From NCBI RefSeq assembly GCF_020921035.1, contig NC_063150.1, positions 2,294,001 to 2,358,000 of the forward strand: a stretch of 64,000 nt of DNA, in the 5' to 3' direction. The DNA is from Rhodamnia argentea (taxonomy: Eukaryota; Streptophyta; Magnoliopsida; Myrtales; Myrtaceae). This document shows positions 24,116 to 37,400 of the stretch, in pieces. Under the pieces are notes generated by a model. The model was not told the DNA's origin and did no database searches. It worked only from the letters and a program-made list of their open reading frames with translations. Numbering within the stretch: position 1 is the first letter of the stretch; each line of letters starts with the position of its first letter. A program made the translations under genes and the position numbers.

Positions 24116-25610
24116 AGTGATTACAATCAATTTCATCTTTCTATTTTCCGGCAAAAAGTAATTTCTTTTTTTATCTTTCTTTCACTTTCCTGTTTGGAAA
24201 TCAATTATGTAACGATCTCCGGGCGATTGTTTTGGTAATAGTAAGTTTTTTTTTTTTAAGTGAGCGGGATCGAGGGAGATTTTGGAAAGTCTTGGAGGGA
24301 TTCGTGTAAATCGAAAGCAAAAACTGGTGCCGGGTTTAATCTCCAAATAGTTAATTCGAACGAAAGGTTTTGGCTCGAATTTGGGCACAAGTTTTGCGCA
24401 ATCTCTCCCATGCAGCTCCTAGTTGGGCCGATTCGATCCCATACAGCGTCAAGCTCGAATTCCACTCGAATCGCATATTCAGTTTTTAATACTTGATTGG
24501 AGCTCGATCGATTTTTCAATCTCCTGCTCAAGCTTTACCCGGATAGAAAACCAAATCTTCACTACAGTCAACTCAACTCAAGTTCAATAAGCTCGAACGA
24601 TTTCTTACATAAATCAATCATATAATCCGAAAGATTTTTTGAGTCTTATTAAACACTACGAAGCTTCGGATCAGGCGAATCTATCTCGAGTAATTGTAGA
24701 GTCCGAGTTCGAGCTCCTCACCGAGCGGCTCGATTCGGTTTCGCTTCAAGCTCTTATTTAAGGTAATTGTTGAGAGTGCATTAAGGGGCCGCAACCATAA
24801 CAAATGGCAATAATGCCTAGAGAAACAAGTTAATGGTCATCAAATCTCCTTTCAGGATCCGAATGCAAGATTCGTTGCGATTCATATCGCGTGGAGTGGA
24901 CATCGCAATCGGCTCTCGTTACGCCAAAAGCGACCCTTAAAAATCCTCCTGCCCAGCGTGTCCGATGTTGACCTGAAACGGTGAAGTGGGAATTGAAAAT
25001 GGGAGAGGTTGACGGCGGTTGTGGAGGTTAATGGGGGTGGTTAAGGGCGTTAGGGTCACTGACTTTCACTTACCAATACCACCAAATAAAAAGAAATTAC
25101 ACAATTTTATTCTAATTATTAAAAATGCAAAAAAAAAAAAAATACAAAACAAAAATGCCCAATTCGTCCACTAAAAAAAGGGTACTTTGCAATTCCACAA
25201 AATTAAAAGGAATTTTTTGTTAACGAGTATTCCCGAGAGCATCCCACTAATGATTAATTATTCACTAAATATGACCATTATATCAAGATGTATATTTACG
25301 ATTTTTACACTTTTAAAGCCGGACATAATAAAATGCTCGGCTTCCGTCCAGGATCTTAATTTATGATTTTTTTATTTATTCACAACTCGTGATTTCCATG
25401 ACTAGATATAATGAGTCGAGTTAGCCACGTGGCGACGGGGGAATATTTAGCCTTGCTCGGACAGAAGGCGAAGCATCTTATGTAAATGTAATTCGAATCA
25501 AGATTACAACCAAAGACCCAAAATTTTCCAGAAAAAGTATGAAAAGAAAATAAAAGAAAAGGAAGAATTTTTAAAACTTTCTTTTTGGAACGGTGAGATT
25601 TTTTTTTGTG
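22956..25610. other. Intergenic region upstream of the pectate lyase gene
   Basis: No exon set was recognised. A CCACCACC-rich stretch at 23043-23085 gives a short proline frame without support. A (TA)n run lies at about 24073-24112. 24360-24750 repeats GAGCTCGA/TCAAGCTC words typical of a decayed MITE. 25120-25160 is A-rich. Confidence 0.4.
24073..24112. repeat. (TA)n microsatellite
   Basis: About 20 uninterrupted TA units. Confidence 0.95.
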
Positions 25611-25626
25611 TGTGTGGAAAAAGTAT

Positions 25627-25634
25627 TATAAAAA
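25627..25634 (+). promoter_or_regulatory. Candidate TATA box of the pectate lyase gene
   Basis: TATAAAAA lies 115 bp upstream of the start codon and is followed by a CT/CTC-rich leader (25655-25715), as is common in plant promoters. Confidence 0.6.
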
Positions 25635-25748
25635 GCGCTCTTTTAGTTGCGTCTGTCCTCCTCCCGCTCATTCCTCCTCCTCCTCCTCCTTCATCCACTT
25701 CTTTCTCCTCTGCATCTTCACTACACGCAGGGACAGAGCTGAGCGAAA

Positions 25749-28700
25749 ATGGTCACGCCATGTCGGATCTTGTGTCGCCTGAGTACGTTGGTTCTTGTCT
25801 TTCTGGTTGTCGGAGCAATGTCCAGATCGGTGAACCGCGACTCGTCTCGATCCAAGTACTTCTTCTTCTTCTTCTTCTTCTTCTGCATTCCCGCATATGC
25901 ATGTAGAAACAGGGTATTTCATCTGCACTCTGGCTGTTGATTTCCTCCTAGAGATATTGGAGGAGTTCATCTGCGTCAGATTCGTTTTCATGGACGAGAG
26001 AAGCTTCGGAAAACCCACGAAAAGCCCGGCCTTTTGCGATTCCTAGACCCTTCTTCCAGGAGAACAATGTCCGTTGTGCTCTATCTTAACACGCACAAGA
26101 GTTCTGTTCTTACGCAACACGATCATACGACCCGGGAATTGCTGGAAAGAGACATCCCCAACCCCAACACGTTTGATCAAGAACCCGAGATTGACACGAC
26201 CTGACCAAAAGAATTTATAATGCATTAAAGGATTTGTAACCGGTATTACTGTACTTTTTCAAGAAAAGTTTCCTTTTTTAAGCAAGCAGGTGTGCACATT
26301 CAGTGCTCGACCGACTCCATTAATGGCTCTCGGGCGAGCTTCAACAGGGCATTGTCTTCATTCGACTACTTTCTTTACTTACTTTGTTTCTCTGGACCAC
26401 CTGAGATTCTTCCCTTTTTTACTCCCCCCTTGTCAAACGGAAGCTAGCCGTGAAAATGACTTGCATTGCATTGCATAGTGCTTTAATGGCAGAGCCTAAC
26501 TCCCAACGATTCCTCAATCAGTGAAACTCGAATTCCGGAACACTTAATCTTTTTTTTTGTCAAATTTCTAAATTGCAGGAACGTCGAGACTGGAGCGCTT
26601 CGGAGCTCAAGCTCGAACTACTCATCCATGGCGTCTTCACGGTAACTGCATTGTACTCGCTCAACCAGGCTTTAGGAAACTTCCACAATCTAGACACCAA
26701 TTCGCAGTTTCGATGACTCGATAATACCATTCACACGAGAAATTAATCTTTTGATTTCCACCTCAATGGCTTGCATAAGTTTGTTCAGCTAAAATTCTTG
26801 TGCTGTTAGAACTTTCCTTCTTGCCTTCCAGTACAAAACAGTAGGTTCACCGACAAAATAGGAACTTGATTTTCAAGATCTGTTCTTTTTTCACAATAGA
26901 TTTGAAAATTTTCTTACTTTGACGGTTTGTCCTTGGAAGCAACCAAAACGGGAAGATGTCAGTACAAAACAGAGTACATTATTCAGTGCTTGCTTGATGA
27001 ACATGGACATCAACTAGCAATTCTCATGTTCTAGATTTGCCATTTCCGGACTTGCTTTCGCAGCTCTAAAGAGGCCGATCACCTGAACGAGCAAACGGTT
27101 GATGACCCGGAGAAGGTCGCTTCCATGGTCGACATGTGAGTTTCATTCCATTCTCTCACAATCGTTCGTCAATATCGTATGTTTCGGACACTTAAAAACC
27201 GCTCAAGTTTTTCGCGGGGGGCCATCAATGCGATACCAAACAGTCGAATGCCATGTGAGAGCTTTGGCACCGAAGTTTCTCTATCGTATTCTTTGTTCAT
27301 ATGTGATTATACGTGACAATTTAGGCGATGTGTTTCCAAAGGACCATTGAAAGCGCCCTGTTTGTTTCTGCTGAGATTGCAGAACGAAGCCAGAGTTTCT
27401 TCAATTCATTGGGCTGGTCAAGTCGAAAACCGATTTGTTTCCGTGAAGGGAAGAATTTCTCTTGCTTGTTTTCTGTCGGCGATTTGGGCTGAAATAGCGA
27501 AATTGTAAATGCAGAATCCGTGAAAGGGTGATTCCCCATTGATATATAAGAAGCTGTGAGTGAAAAATTGATTGATTGGAGTAATTGGAAAGAAGCTGAC
27601 TTGGTTTAGTTTTGATAGGATCATCAGGAACAGCACAGAAAGGAGGAACTTGGGCTTCTTCTCTTGCGGTACTGGCAATCCGATCGATGACTGCTGGCGC
27701 TGCGACCCGAAGTGGCACCTCAACCGCAAGCGTCTCGCCGACTGTGGCATCGGTTTCGGCAGGAATGCCATCGGCGGCCGCGATGGGCGATTCTATGTGG
27801 TGACTGACCCCGGCGACGACGACCCGGTTAACCCGAGGCCTGGCACGCTGAGGCACGCTGTTATCCAGGATGAGCCCCTGTGGATCATGTTCCAGCGCGA
27901 CATGGTGATACAGTTGAAGCAGGAGCTGATCATGAACAGCTTCAAGACCATCGACGGGCGCGGGTCTAACGTCCACATCGCGAACGGGGCGTGCATCACG
28001 ATCCAGTTCATCACCAATGTGATCATCCACGGCCTTCACATCCACGACTGCAAGCCCACCGGCAATGCCATGGTCAGGAGCTCGCCGAGCCACTACGGTT
28101 GGCGGACCATCGCTGATGGTGATGCTGTATCCATTTTCGGGTCGAGCCACATCTGGGTCGACCACAACTCTCTCTCCAGCTGCGCGGATGGCCTTGTTGA
28201 TGCCGTGATGGGCTCGACTGCAATCACTGTTTCCAACAACCATTTCACCCACCACAACGAGGTGCGTTGAGTTGTTTAGCATCTTGCATTCGCATAATGA
28301 TCGACACATTTTACATACGATCGCGGGGCTTGTTAACGAATTCTTGTTCTCATGGATGAAGGTGATGCTGCTCGGACATAGCGATTCCTACACGAGAGAC
28401 AAGTTGATGCAAGTGACTATCGCTTACAACCATTTCGGCGAAGGACTGATCCAGAGAATGCCAAGGTAAAAGATCGATACAACCCTTGAGGACCAGGGCC
28501 TTGCGTTTGGCTAGCTTTTCCTCCGGTTTTCTTCGATGGCCGCCATTACGGGCAGAGCAGTTTCGATTTTGACAGAAGATCTAAATGATCTCCGATATGC
28601 AGGTGTAGACATGGCTACTTTCATGTGGTGAACAATGACTACACTCACTGGGAAATGTACGCAATCGGCGGAAGCGCCGAACCCACCATCAACAGCCAGG

Positions 28701-29223
28701 GCAACCGATATGCCGCCCCGGGCAACCCCTTCGCGAAGGAGGTACAATATCTACCCGCTAGCTAGTCGAGAGGCCAATTTAACATGCATTTATGAACATA
28801 GATCAAGCCGGCCGTGTCGTAATTCCTTAGTCTTAGTGTAACAATGTTTAGGTTAGTCCACAGAGCTAGAGACTCTAGGATCTTGATCTTCGGAAATGCC
28901 TTTCGCTAGTTAATGCGATATATGCGGTCGCTTCGAAATGACGTCGCAAATTGTGGACGAAACATAGGCGATAAGCGAGTTGTAATGGCCGTATCATGCA
29001 GGTGACCAAGAGGGTGGACACTGCTGCGGGCCAGTGGAAGAGCTGGAACTGGAGGTCGGAGGGAGATCTCCTGCTGAACGGCGCCTATTTCACTCCGTCA
29101 GGGGCCGGGGCATCGGGCAGCTACGCCCGAGCCTCCAGCCTCGGGGCCAAGCCTTCTTCCATGGTCGGGTCCATAACCTCCGGCGCTGGCCCTCTCCCCT
29201 GCCGGCCCGGCCGCTCTTGCTAG
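25749..29223 (+). CDS. Pectate lyase (polysaccharide lyase family 1), seven exons
   Basis: Exons are 25749-25855, 26579-26641, 27064-27135, 27619-28261, 28362-28465, 28603-28741 and 29002-29223. All introns are GT-AG and the phases join to 449 codons plus stop. The N-terminus is a hydrophobic signal peptide ([15 protein letters not shown]). Residues about 75-100 ([22 protein letters not shown]) fit the Pec_lyase_N domain. The catalytic beta-helix shows [30 protein letters not shown] and [11 protein letters not shown] (calcium-binding aspartates), [11 protein letters not shown], then [21 protein letters not shown] with the catalytic arginine. The enzyme cleaves de-esterified pectin by beta-elimination in the cell wall, needing Ca2+. 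The C-terminus is a short Pro/Cys-containing tail. Exon 2 is small, and its serine-rich residues are the least certain part of the model. Confidence 0.95.
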
Positions 29224-30381
29224 CCTCAAAAGGGGCACTTTTTCCAATTCTTGGTATACATAGTCATACTCTTCACAGTGCAGTCACAGAACACACCCGT
29301 TGTCTATACCCACAAAAGATACCGAAAAGAGTTCACATTCGTTTCGAATGTTACCAGACTGAGTGTAACGATTCACACCTAGTCCGTCGCCATGGTGCCG
29401 GCGATCGCAACCTCAACCTCGGCCCGCTTCAACCGGAAGGGAAAGCGAGCCCCACATTTGGAGCAGGTGCGGAAGCGGGTCGACCCGTTCGTGCGCACGT
29501 GCCATGTTCGGCGCTATCCGCGTCCCTCGGCCGCGACCGTCAGATACTAAAGCTTTTCTTACAGTGAGTGTGCTCAAGAGTCCTGTAGTGTTTGTCGTTC
29601 ATAAGTACGATCAATTGTATGCAAAATGCAAGTGTGAGTTAGAGCCTTGTAAAACAATGTGATTTACAGGTAATGCCGCAATTAGCAAAAGCAAGCTATA
29701 CTATTTCAGCAATCTTTCTTCATGCCCATCAAATCTACAATCCCAAGAAATTTGTCGAATGCCGTACAATAAATCCTAAAACTTATATTCACGGTGCAAT
29801 AAAATCGCAAAATTTTCATAAGGTGCGCCAATTGTCCTCGAGATAATATGAAACGGCAGAGGATCAAAAAGAAAAATAACCCATCTACAAGTCTAATGGA
29901 AATACTCGCTCGCGACAATATTTTACAAATTGTATTTAATCGCAAGATTAGAAACTTCAAAGATTCAAGGGCACTTCAAGTATGAATCTCGGAAATTCGA
30001 GGCATCCCTAAATTCTACGAATCTTGAGCTCTAGATTATGTAACTTTAGGGTAGAAAGGATACGATGTCGTTTAAGCTTAATTGTAAAGGTTATGACAAC
30101 AATCTACGGCATCGATGTGTCTAAATCGGTAATGGGAAACCGCAAAATTGGCTAGACAACTTAAAAAACCCATGAAAGACTTATGAAGCGCAAAAAGAAA
30201 TAGAGGCTGTCTTTTATTTATTTTAATTCTTTGGGGTCCCACAAGCCACGTGTAGTTTCATTTGGCTATGCAAAGAAACACAAAAGAGTGGACGTTACTT
30301 CACTTGACCAACTAGCAACTGGGGACCAAAATAGGGCAAATTGAACTGTCCGAGCACTGAAGGCTGATATGGCTGATTGCA
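29224..30381. other. Pectate lyase 3' region and intergenic DNA
   Basis: The first few hundred bases are probably 3' UTR. Frames at 29224-29567 continue past the lyase stop in another frame and have no recognised similarity. Nothing else was identified. Confidence 0.4.
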
Positions 30382-31034
30382 GGAGAAATTGCCAAAAAAA
30401 ATAATAATTCATAAGTATACTGTATTTGTGCCAATTCAATCCTAAATCTTTTGATTTGGCCAATTTAATCCTAAACTTTTTGACAATTTACCAATTTAGT
30501 CATTCCGTCCAATTTTGACCGAAAATCACTGACGTGGACGCTAGCCGTCTTACGTGATATGGCAGAGCTGAAGTAGATGATTTTTATAATTAAAAAAAAA
30601 CTAAATTTTGTTACTTTTTTCTCTTTTCCTTTCTTTATTTTTTCTTTTTTTCTATGAAGCCTGGCCAACCCTTGCCGATCACAGGCAAGGGCCAAACGAC
30701 CCTCGCCCGGATCTAGCGAGGGTCGAGAAGCCCTCTTTGCGGTCCTCGCCTAGTGTCGGGCAAGGATTGGCCGAGCTTCATAGAAAAAAAAATATAAAAA
30801 AAAAAATTTTGGAAATATAAAAAAATTAACAAATTATAAGAATTTTTCACGTTAGTGATGGCCGTCCTATGTGGCATTGCTCGTCCACGTTAGCAATTTC
30901 TTTCCAAAATTAGATAAAGTAACTAAATTTGCAAATTGTAAAAAGATTTTAGATTAAATTGGTCAAATTAAAAAAGTTTAGGACTGAATTAACATCAAAC
31001 ATACTATGTTAGGACTTTAATAGTAATTCTCCTT
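30382..31034. mobile_element. Family A MITE with 9-bp target duplication CTGATTGCA
   Basis: The element starts GGAGAAATTGCC and ends near GTAATTCTCC. CTGATTGCA flanks it at 30373-30381 and 31035-31043. It shows the family features: repeated CCAATTNARTCCTAAA units, the CGTGGACGCTAGCCGTC core, a T-rich/A-rich middle, and a GC-rich self-complementary centre (GGCCAACCCTTGCC and GGCAAGGATTGGCC). Confidence 0.82.
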
Positions 31035-31136
31035 CTGATTGCACTATTCTGGTTCTCTCACACTTTGTGTTGTTGTGCTTCACAAGGATTATCGATTTGC
31101 CCAATAGAACTAGATGATGTACAGGTTCGTTAAAAA

Positions 31137-31300
31137 AATTACTAAATTTATTGTATGAATGTCATTTCAATCTTAAATCTTCCAACGATTTGCCAATATA
31201 GTCATTTCGACCAAATTTTGGCCGAAAAATCCTCGACGTGGACGTTAGCCATCCTACGTAGCACGAACGGTGCTAGCGTCGACAATTATCTACCATTTTC
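31137..31300. mobile_element. Family A MITE, left-half fragment
   Basis: AATTTATTGTATGAATGTC, ATTTCAATCTTAAATCTTCC, then GGCCGAAAAATCC and GACGTGGACGTTAGCC match the left arm and core of family A. The mirrored half is absent. Confidence 0.65.
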
Positions 31301-32264
31301 AAATTCTAAGAAAAGGTCTTTGCCATTCCGAGCCAAACGCTATGAGATGGACAATGCTCCTATCATGCCCATTGGGATTGAATCTGGCACATCAATATGA
31401 ACAAGGAGGATGAGATCCGTAAGGGGGGTAAAGCCCTAGTTGACGTGGAAGATGTTGATGCCACATGGCCATGCATGTGACCATGTGGCCCACATGGCAT
31501 GTGAGGGGTTTCTGTACCTGCATGACATGGTCCCCATCCCCACCCACCACACATATGCAAAGTCGGTGGTGTGGGGGATGGACGTGGACCTCAAAGCTTC
31601 ATAACTTTTTGAGAGCTTTTCTAGCCCCAGCATCATGCGTCATGCATTTATGATGGCATGTTGCATGGGCCAACATCCTACATGGAGTCATCTCGTGTGT
31701 TAATTTTCCCAACTACCCATGAACTAATTAAGTTATTCAGCAATTACCCAAATGGATGTACATGTCTTCTGTCCCTCAATACTAAGGAGATAATGTTTCT
31801 AGGGTAATGGTTCATGTCGTGTCGTGTCGAGTTATTTTACTCGCTAGGATATAGCGGCTAAATTGCTTTTGAGGTTTGTCCATTATGACGGGAATCTTAC
31901 TTGCTTACCAATGACTAGTATTCGAATCACGTCGGTTTCTAACTTATTCTTGACCGTATCTCGCCGACTTTAGATTTTGCCCTAGCGATTTTGTCGCGTA
32001 AGAAATTGCGGCCGCTATCTATTTTTTCCACTCTCGATGTTTGCTACGAAAAAATTGAAACACTACATGGAAACTAACAAGTCTATGCAGTCAGTTAAAA
32101 TCTTTTAAGTGATTTTATTTTTACAAAAGTTGTGCATAAAGAAATTGCGATAAAATGCATTTGGTTCCGACTCGTTGCGATAGAAATTGATCCCTCGAGG
32201 GACCATTGGAGGGCCCCCTCCATGCTTCTATTCAATAAATACCTACTTATCCGATTCAATGAAC
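31301..32264. other. Intergenic, nothing recognised
   Basis: Contains short palindromic CATGTGG/CCACATG words at 31455-31500 and only unrecognised short frames. Confidence 0.45.
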
Positions 32265-32830
32265 ACACATTGCACTTGTGTCAATTTAATTTCAAATCTT
32301 TCAAATGTGCTAATTTAATCCTAAATATTTTCACATTTTGCCAATTCGATCAATCCAGCTAATTTTGGCATGAAATCACTCACATGGACGCCAAACCTTC
32401 TATGTGGCACCGTCAACGGACATTTCTAATAATGTTTTAATAATTTTTTTGAACTTTTTAAATAGTTTTTTCTTTTTCGACCAAAAAAATAATTTTTTTA
32501 ATTTTATTTTCTCTATCTTTTCTTTGTCCCCTAAACTAAGGGTCGGCCAGTGTGGCCAGCAGGGGAAAAAACGAAAATAAAAAATGCAGACAAGAAAAGA
32601 AAAAAAAAGAATATAAAAAATCAAAAGATTATCGTAAATTGTGCACATTAGCGCCGGCCGAGTCATGTATGACGGCCGACGTCCACATCAATAATTCCTA
32701 GTCAAAATTAGCCGAATGGACTCAATTGGTAAAACTTAAAAAGGATTGAGATTGGATTAGTATAATTAAAATGTTTAGAACTATATTGACACAAATATAA
32801 GAGGTTTAGTACTTTTTGGGTAATTTTCCC
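32265..32830. mobile_element. Family A MITE, left end lost
   Basis: The left arm begins within the repeated CAATTTAATTTCAAATCTTT units. The core (ACATGGACGCCAAACCTTC), T-rich middle, GGCCAGTGTGGCC centre and mirrored right arm ending TTTTGGGTAATTTTCCC are all present. The terminal GGGAAA of the left side is not recognisable, so no target duplication can be assigned. Confidence 0.7.
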
Positions 32831-34421
32831 CCAATATATAAGCATAGTAAGTTCATGAAGCTTTGAGAAATAACCAATGTACATATCCAGAAGAGCCAAA
32901 GAAAAGGTATAAAAAATGGTGTGTAATAAGTGATTTTGCTTGACAAAAAAGTTGGCTTGCATCATTAGGTTTGGCACTGAAGATTTCCGAAGGATACGAA
33001 TCTCAATTGGACCAAAGACAGAAACAGCTTGTCAGCAACTTCTTGCCGACATCTTTCTCTTTTCCTTCTCTTAATCAATTCAATTGCGTCCTTGTTCCTT
33101 ACAAGAATTTGCTTAAGAACCAATAGTTGTCAAAACGGTACAAAAAGGAGGAATAAGTTGTTACTTGAGAGTAGGGGTGATCGGTTCCCAATTCTCTTGG
33201 TCCAGTCCCATCTTGAAATCAAGAATCATATCAAGGGGATTCTCAGGCAGTCCAATCATTGAACCGGTGGCATTTCTTTTGTTTGTTTGTGATTTGCTGT
33301 TAAATTTTTTTCGTTAACAAATTATTTACCGAACCACCTCTCGTTAATTACACCGCTTTGTCGCTAAATCTAAAAGTCATACTAAGTATCCTAAACATCT
33401 TAGGTTTACGTTTACAAGCATCTTAGGTTTACGTTTACATTTAAGAACTTTTTAAATATATATATTATAGGGTCCCTTCGAATTGAGAATAGGACTGATT
33501 GTAACTGGTTCCAATTTTATGAAACCCGGAACCGGACCAAACCGGTTGGTCCGGTCCGAGCAGTTCCTGGTTCGGTATGTCAATTATGCTCAGCCCCACT
33601 TGAGAGGACACAGTTCAGGATCTATTTTGCCATAAAAAAGATGACAGGAAAGGGGAAAAGAAGAAGAAGAAGACTACAGTCCTATTTGCAAGTCTTTCTA
33701 GGTTCCGAAGTTATATAATTAATATACAAATTGGGTTCGCAAGGAAATGTTCTCACCATCAAAACTGAACATGAAGACGTCGAGGGTCTATACGACCAAC
33801 CCCGTTTGGCGCAGGAATGTTTTGTGGCTCCTGTATTGGTAGAAATAAGATTGTTCTCAAACCACAAGCAGCCACACATGCTCTCAACGTTTTGCTCGAG
33901 TAAGGCAGTATTGAATATTGAATCTAGAGACAAATTCGAAACGAATCCGGAATAGCACAACACTTCATGTTGTTCATGTACTGCCAGGTGATGCAGTCCA
34001 CCACACCAGCATGAATATAGACTTTTTATGCTCATAATTCGTTACTTTATATGAACGATGCTTCAGGGTTTTGTCAAGCATTTCAAAAATGTTTGACAAC
34101 ATATGATGCTTGCTATGCAAGCAATTAAGCAACTTTTGCATAATTTGTTCAATCGCAGATATGATCAATCTCTTTTAGAACCTACTTAGAGATGTTGTCT
34201 ATGACAGCCTAGTTTGCTGATTTTCTTCACCTAACAAAGTTGCAGTAAAAGCAACACTAGCACTTGATCCCGACATTTTCTCTGGCCTTTTTGTTCTTTC
34301 TCCTCCTCCATCACCACTTGAGCATCCCCTGTAGAGAAATTATTGCACAGTACTGATATTGCTAGCACGGAGTAGACGATGTCCAAGAAACAGCCATTAC
34401 AGAAGTATAGAAAGCTTACTC
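32831..34421. other. Region downstream of the ITPase gene
   Basis: The part next to the ITPase stop is likely 3' UTR. 33172-33600 has mirrored GGTTCC/GGTCCGGTCC-rich ends (AGGGGTGATCGGTTCC, then CCGGTCCGAGCAGTTCC) and may be another small transposon. No gene was recognised. Confidence 0.4.
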
Positions 34422-37400
34422 TTATGGATCGGACTGGAAAATGTAACCAGCCTCAGCGAAATGGGATTTTACTTGTGCGAGAGCCTTGTAACGGTGAGAG
34501 ATCTTATTCTTCTCTTCCTTGGGCATCTCTGCATACCTATAACAAACAGAAACAACATACCAAAGTACGGTAACATAATATGACAGTTAACATAGGCAAA
34601 ACTGCAGGAACCGAAGAGGACTCAGACATAACACTTACGTTTGCTCGTAGCCGTCTGGTTGGAAGATCGGATCCCATCCAAAATCAGTGGGTCCCCTTGC
34701 GGGTACTATCTTCCCCTGAGATGGCCACAAAAGTCAGATATCAGTGCAATCAACCAATCCACAACTAAAATTTCTTCCTACCGAGTGGGGCAGACAAAAG
34801 CCAGCAATCAATGCATATGAAGAGATACATGGTAATTGATCAACGAAACCAATCGATTCGGAATTAACTATGCATATCATCAAAAATCCCGAGCTCATTC
34901 TTCTCATGCAAAAAGCACTTCTAAACATTATTCTGACAAAAGATTATAGAGAATGTTGAATTTTTATCAGCAACTTTGCAATCCCAGGTTTACCTTGCAA
35001 AAACTAAGGATATCACTCGAATAAACATAAAACTGGACTTAATCTCATCACAGAATCCTTTCAATTACCGAAAACAAGGGAAGTCACAAACTGTTGTAGT
35101 AGAATAACTAAGTTCTCCATATTCTGTCAAGTAGCTACGATAAGAGGACTAAAGTAAAGGCACGGGAAAAAATGGGAAAAAGGAAATCTAAAGTATGATG
35201 GTGTCTTCTACAAGAAAAACTTACTGGAGTTTTTCCAAGAAAAGTGATTGGTTCAGCATCGGGTCCTTTCATGAAAGAAAATGCGCACAAAGCATAAGCT
35301 GATTTATCCTCATATGCCAGCAACAAATTGTTGAGACCTATAGCAGTGAGGCAAAGGGTGCATAAAATAAACGTATGAGCACTTCCGAGAGAACAGGGGC
35401 AAAATAATTCAGAAAAAGAGCAAAGGAAAAAAGATACCTTCATGACCAAGCTTCTGCAGAAACCACTTGCTGCGTGATTTTTATAATAAATTACATATTA
35501 TCAAAAGAAAGAAAATAAGATAATTAGAAGCCCAATCAAAGAACAATTAATTATAACACATATATATGTTACATAGATTAAAGCATTAAAAATCTGGAAT
35601 TTACTGGCATTGGAAATCATATGAAAATAGTTAATTGTTCAAGTAGAACTTTAGAAAATTCTGCGTCTACATATGGAAGAGCTCAGAAAAAAAGAAAAAT
35701 AAAATAAGTGCCTGGATGGGGGAGCTTCACCAAGATAGACAAAATTGAGGGAGGCAGGCAAGGCCCTCTTAAATCTGATTGAAGCATCAATTTAATGACT
35801 TAAAAATTGGTTGAACCATTTTTGTTGGCTGGTGAAGATTTATCCATTTGTAGAGCATCTCATGCAAGAAGACGAGGCATATCAGCAGCAACTAGTTGAT
35901 TTACTCTCAACCATTCAAAATTCAATTGTTGAAAAAATTTGTATCTTCAATCCGGTTTACTGTTGAAACAAGAACAGGGTAACTCCTAAGTTTAATTAAT
36001 TTTCAGAGAACGAAGTCAGCAACCTATGAAAGGAATAAAAATTTTTCACTTAATCAGCCATTCACATAACCTGCCTGATTAGAAAGGAAGGAGAAAAAAG
36101 CTAAAAGAATAACAAACAACTTTTCTCAGCTAGATTTATCGGAGAAGTGGCCCTCAGTGGTAGGAGAAAGACTAGTAACATATAAAAATGTCAGCTAGAT
36201 CGAATGTGCGCAGACAGGGGGAAAGAAGGAAGTGAACATCTAAAATTGACACTCTTCATGGTAACCCTACTCAATGCATCCAGGGCCAATTCCAATTCTG
36301 ATTGAGGTTGAGAGTGAACAGCATCTTACGCCGCATCACTTCCAACTTGTCTAAGTACTTAGTAGAATAACTAACAGCTTCCCCAGTATGTTTACCAGAA
36401 GCAAACCCTAATATGTCAGAGTAAGACTACAGACAACCACTTTTCTTCTTCTGACAAGTTAGCTGGCCAGAAGAAGCTAGTATATATGTGTGAAGAAGAA
36501 GGGAAGAAAGAAGTGAAAATGTAGAAACCATGCTTTTGAAGGTTATTAATCACGCTAAACGTGCATGAGAGGCCAATCACAATTTCAATTAAGGACAGAA
36601 GTGCATGTAGCTTCTTAGACCCCCATACCAGAAGTGACAATTCCTCTAAGTGCATGGTGGTAGTTAGTACACCACATAGAATCTGAGTGGCTTAAGCAAC
36701 CTATACTTGAGAATGCAAGTGCACTGATTGAGGTTGGATCGAGGTTAGCAGAGTTGAGGGTTCAAAATTAGTCCATGATGTGTACGTGTGTGTGTGTTTG
36801 GGGAGGGGGGGTCATATAGGCCATCTCGTCAAATGTCAAGAATTTAAATTATCCTCCCAAATGGATCAGTGATTCTGGAAGGGGAAGGCAACATTGAGAG
36901 AGAAACACTCAAGCTCATCGGTCATGCTAGTCGTGAAGACTAAAGAAATTATGCAGCAGTCCTGTATCAGTACTTCATAGTCTATACACCAGCCAACAAG
37001 TAAACTGAAGCGTCTCTTTGACCCTTGCTTCAGGAATTTATTGATATATTTTCTATATTCATGCCTTAGCTTTGGGTAGAACTCAATCATAGCATTCCTG
37101 TCAAATCCAATTCAAAATTTTGGGCTCAAGGCCTTATAAATATTATCCAAAGGAGCTATGAAACAGGTGAACAAAGTTCAATCATCCTAACGAGCCCCGG
37201 CATTTTCACTTCCCTCTCTCTTCTTAGGAATGTTGCTGGAGACTGCCTGAGCAATAGACAAATAGACACCTGGAAAGTGAAGGACAGATTTTCTACATCC
37301 ATCATTATGAGTTAGGATAACTATGCGAGTGCAAACTGCAAAGCTCTTTACAAGCATAGTACGAGATTTTACCATCATCACACTTGTATAAACTATAAAG

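Noticed and set aside
27401..28309. 302-codon minus-strand frame
   Set aside because: It is the exact antisense shadow of pectate lyase exon 4, which has clear family motifs on the plus strand.
28996..29567. 177-codon plus-strand frame past the pectate lyase stop
   Set aside because: It reads exon 7 in the wrong frame and continues into 3' UTR; no similarity recognised.
31440..31660. CATGTGG/CCACATG palindromes as a regulatory cluster
   Set aside because: Short words only, no gene nearby to regulate, and no stable long stem.
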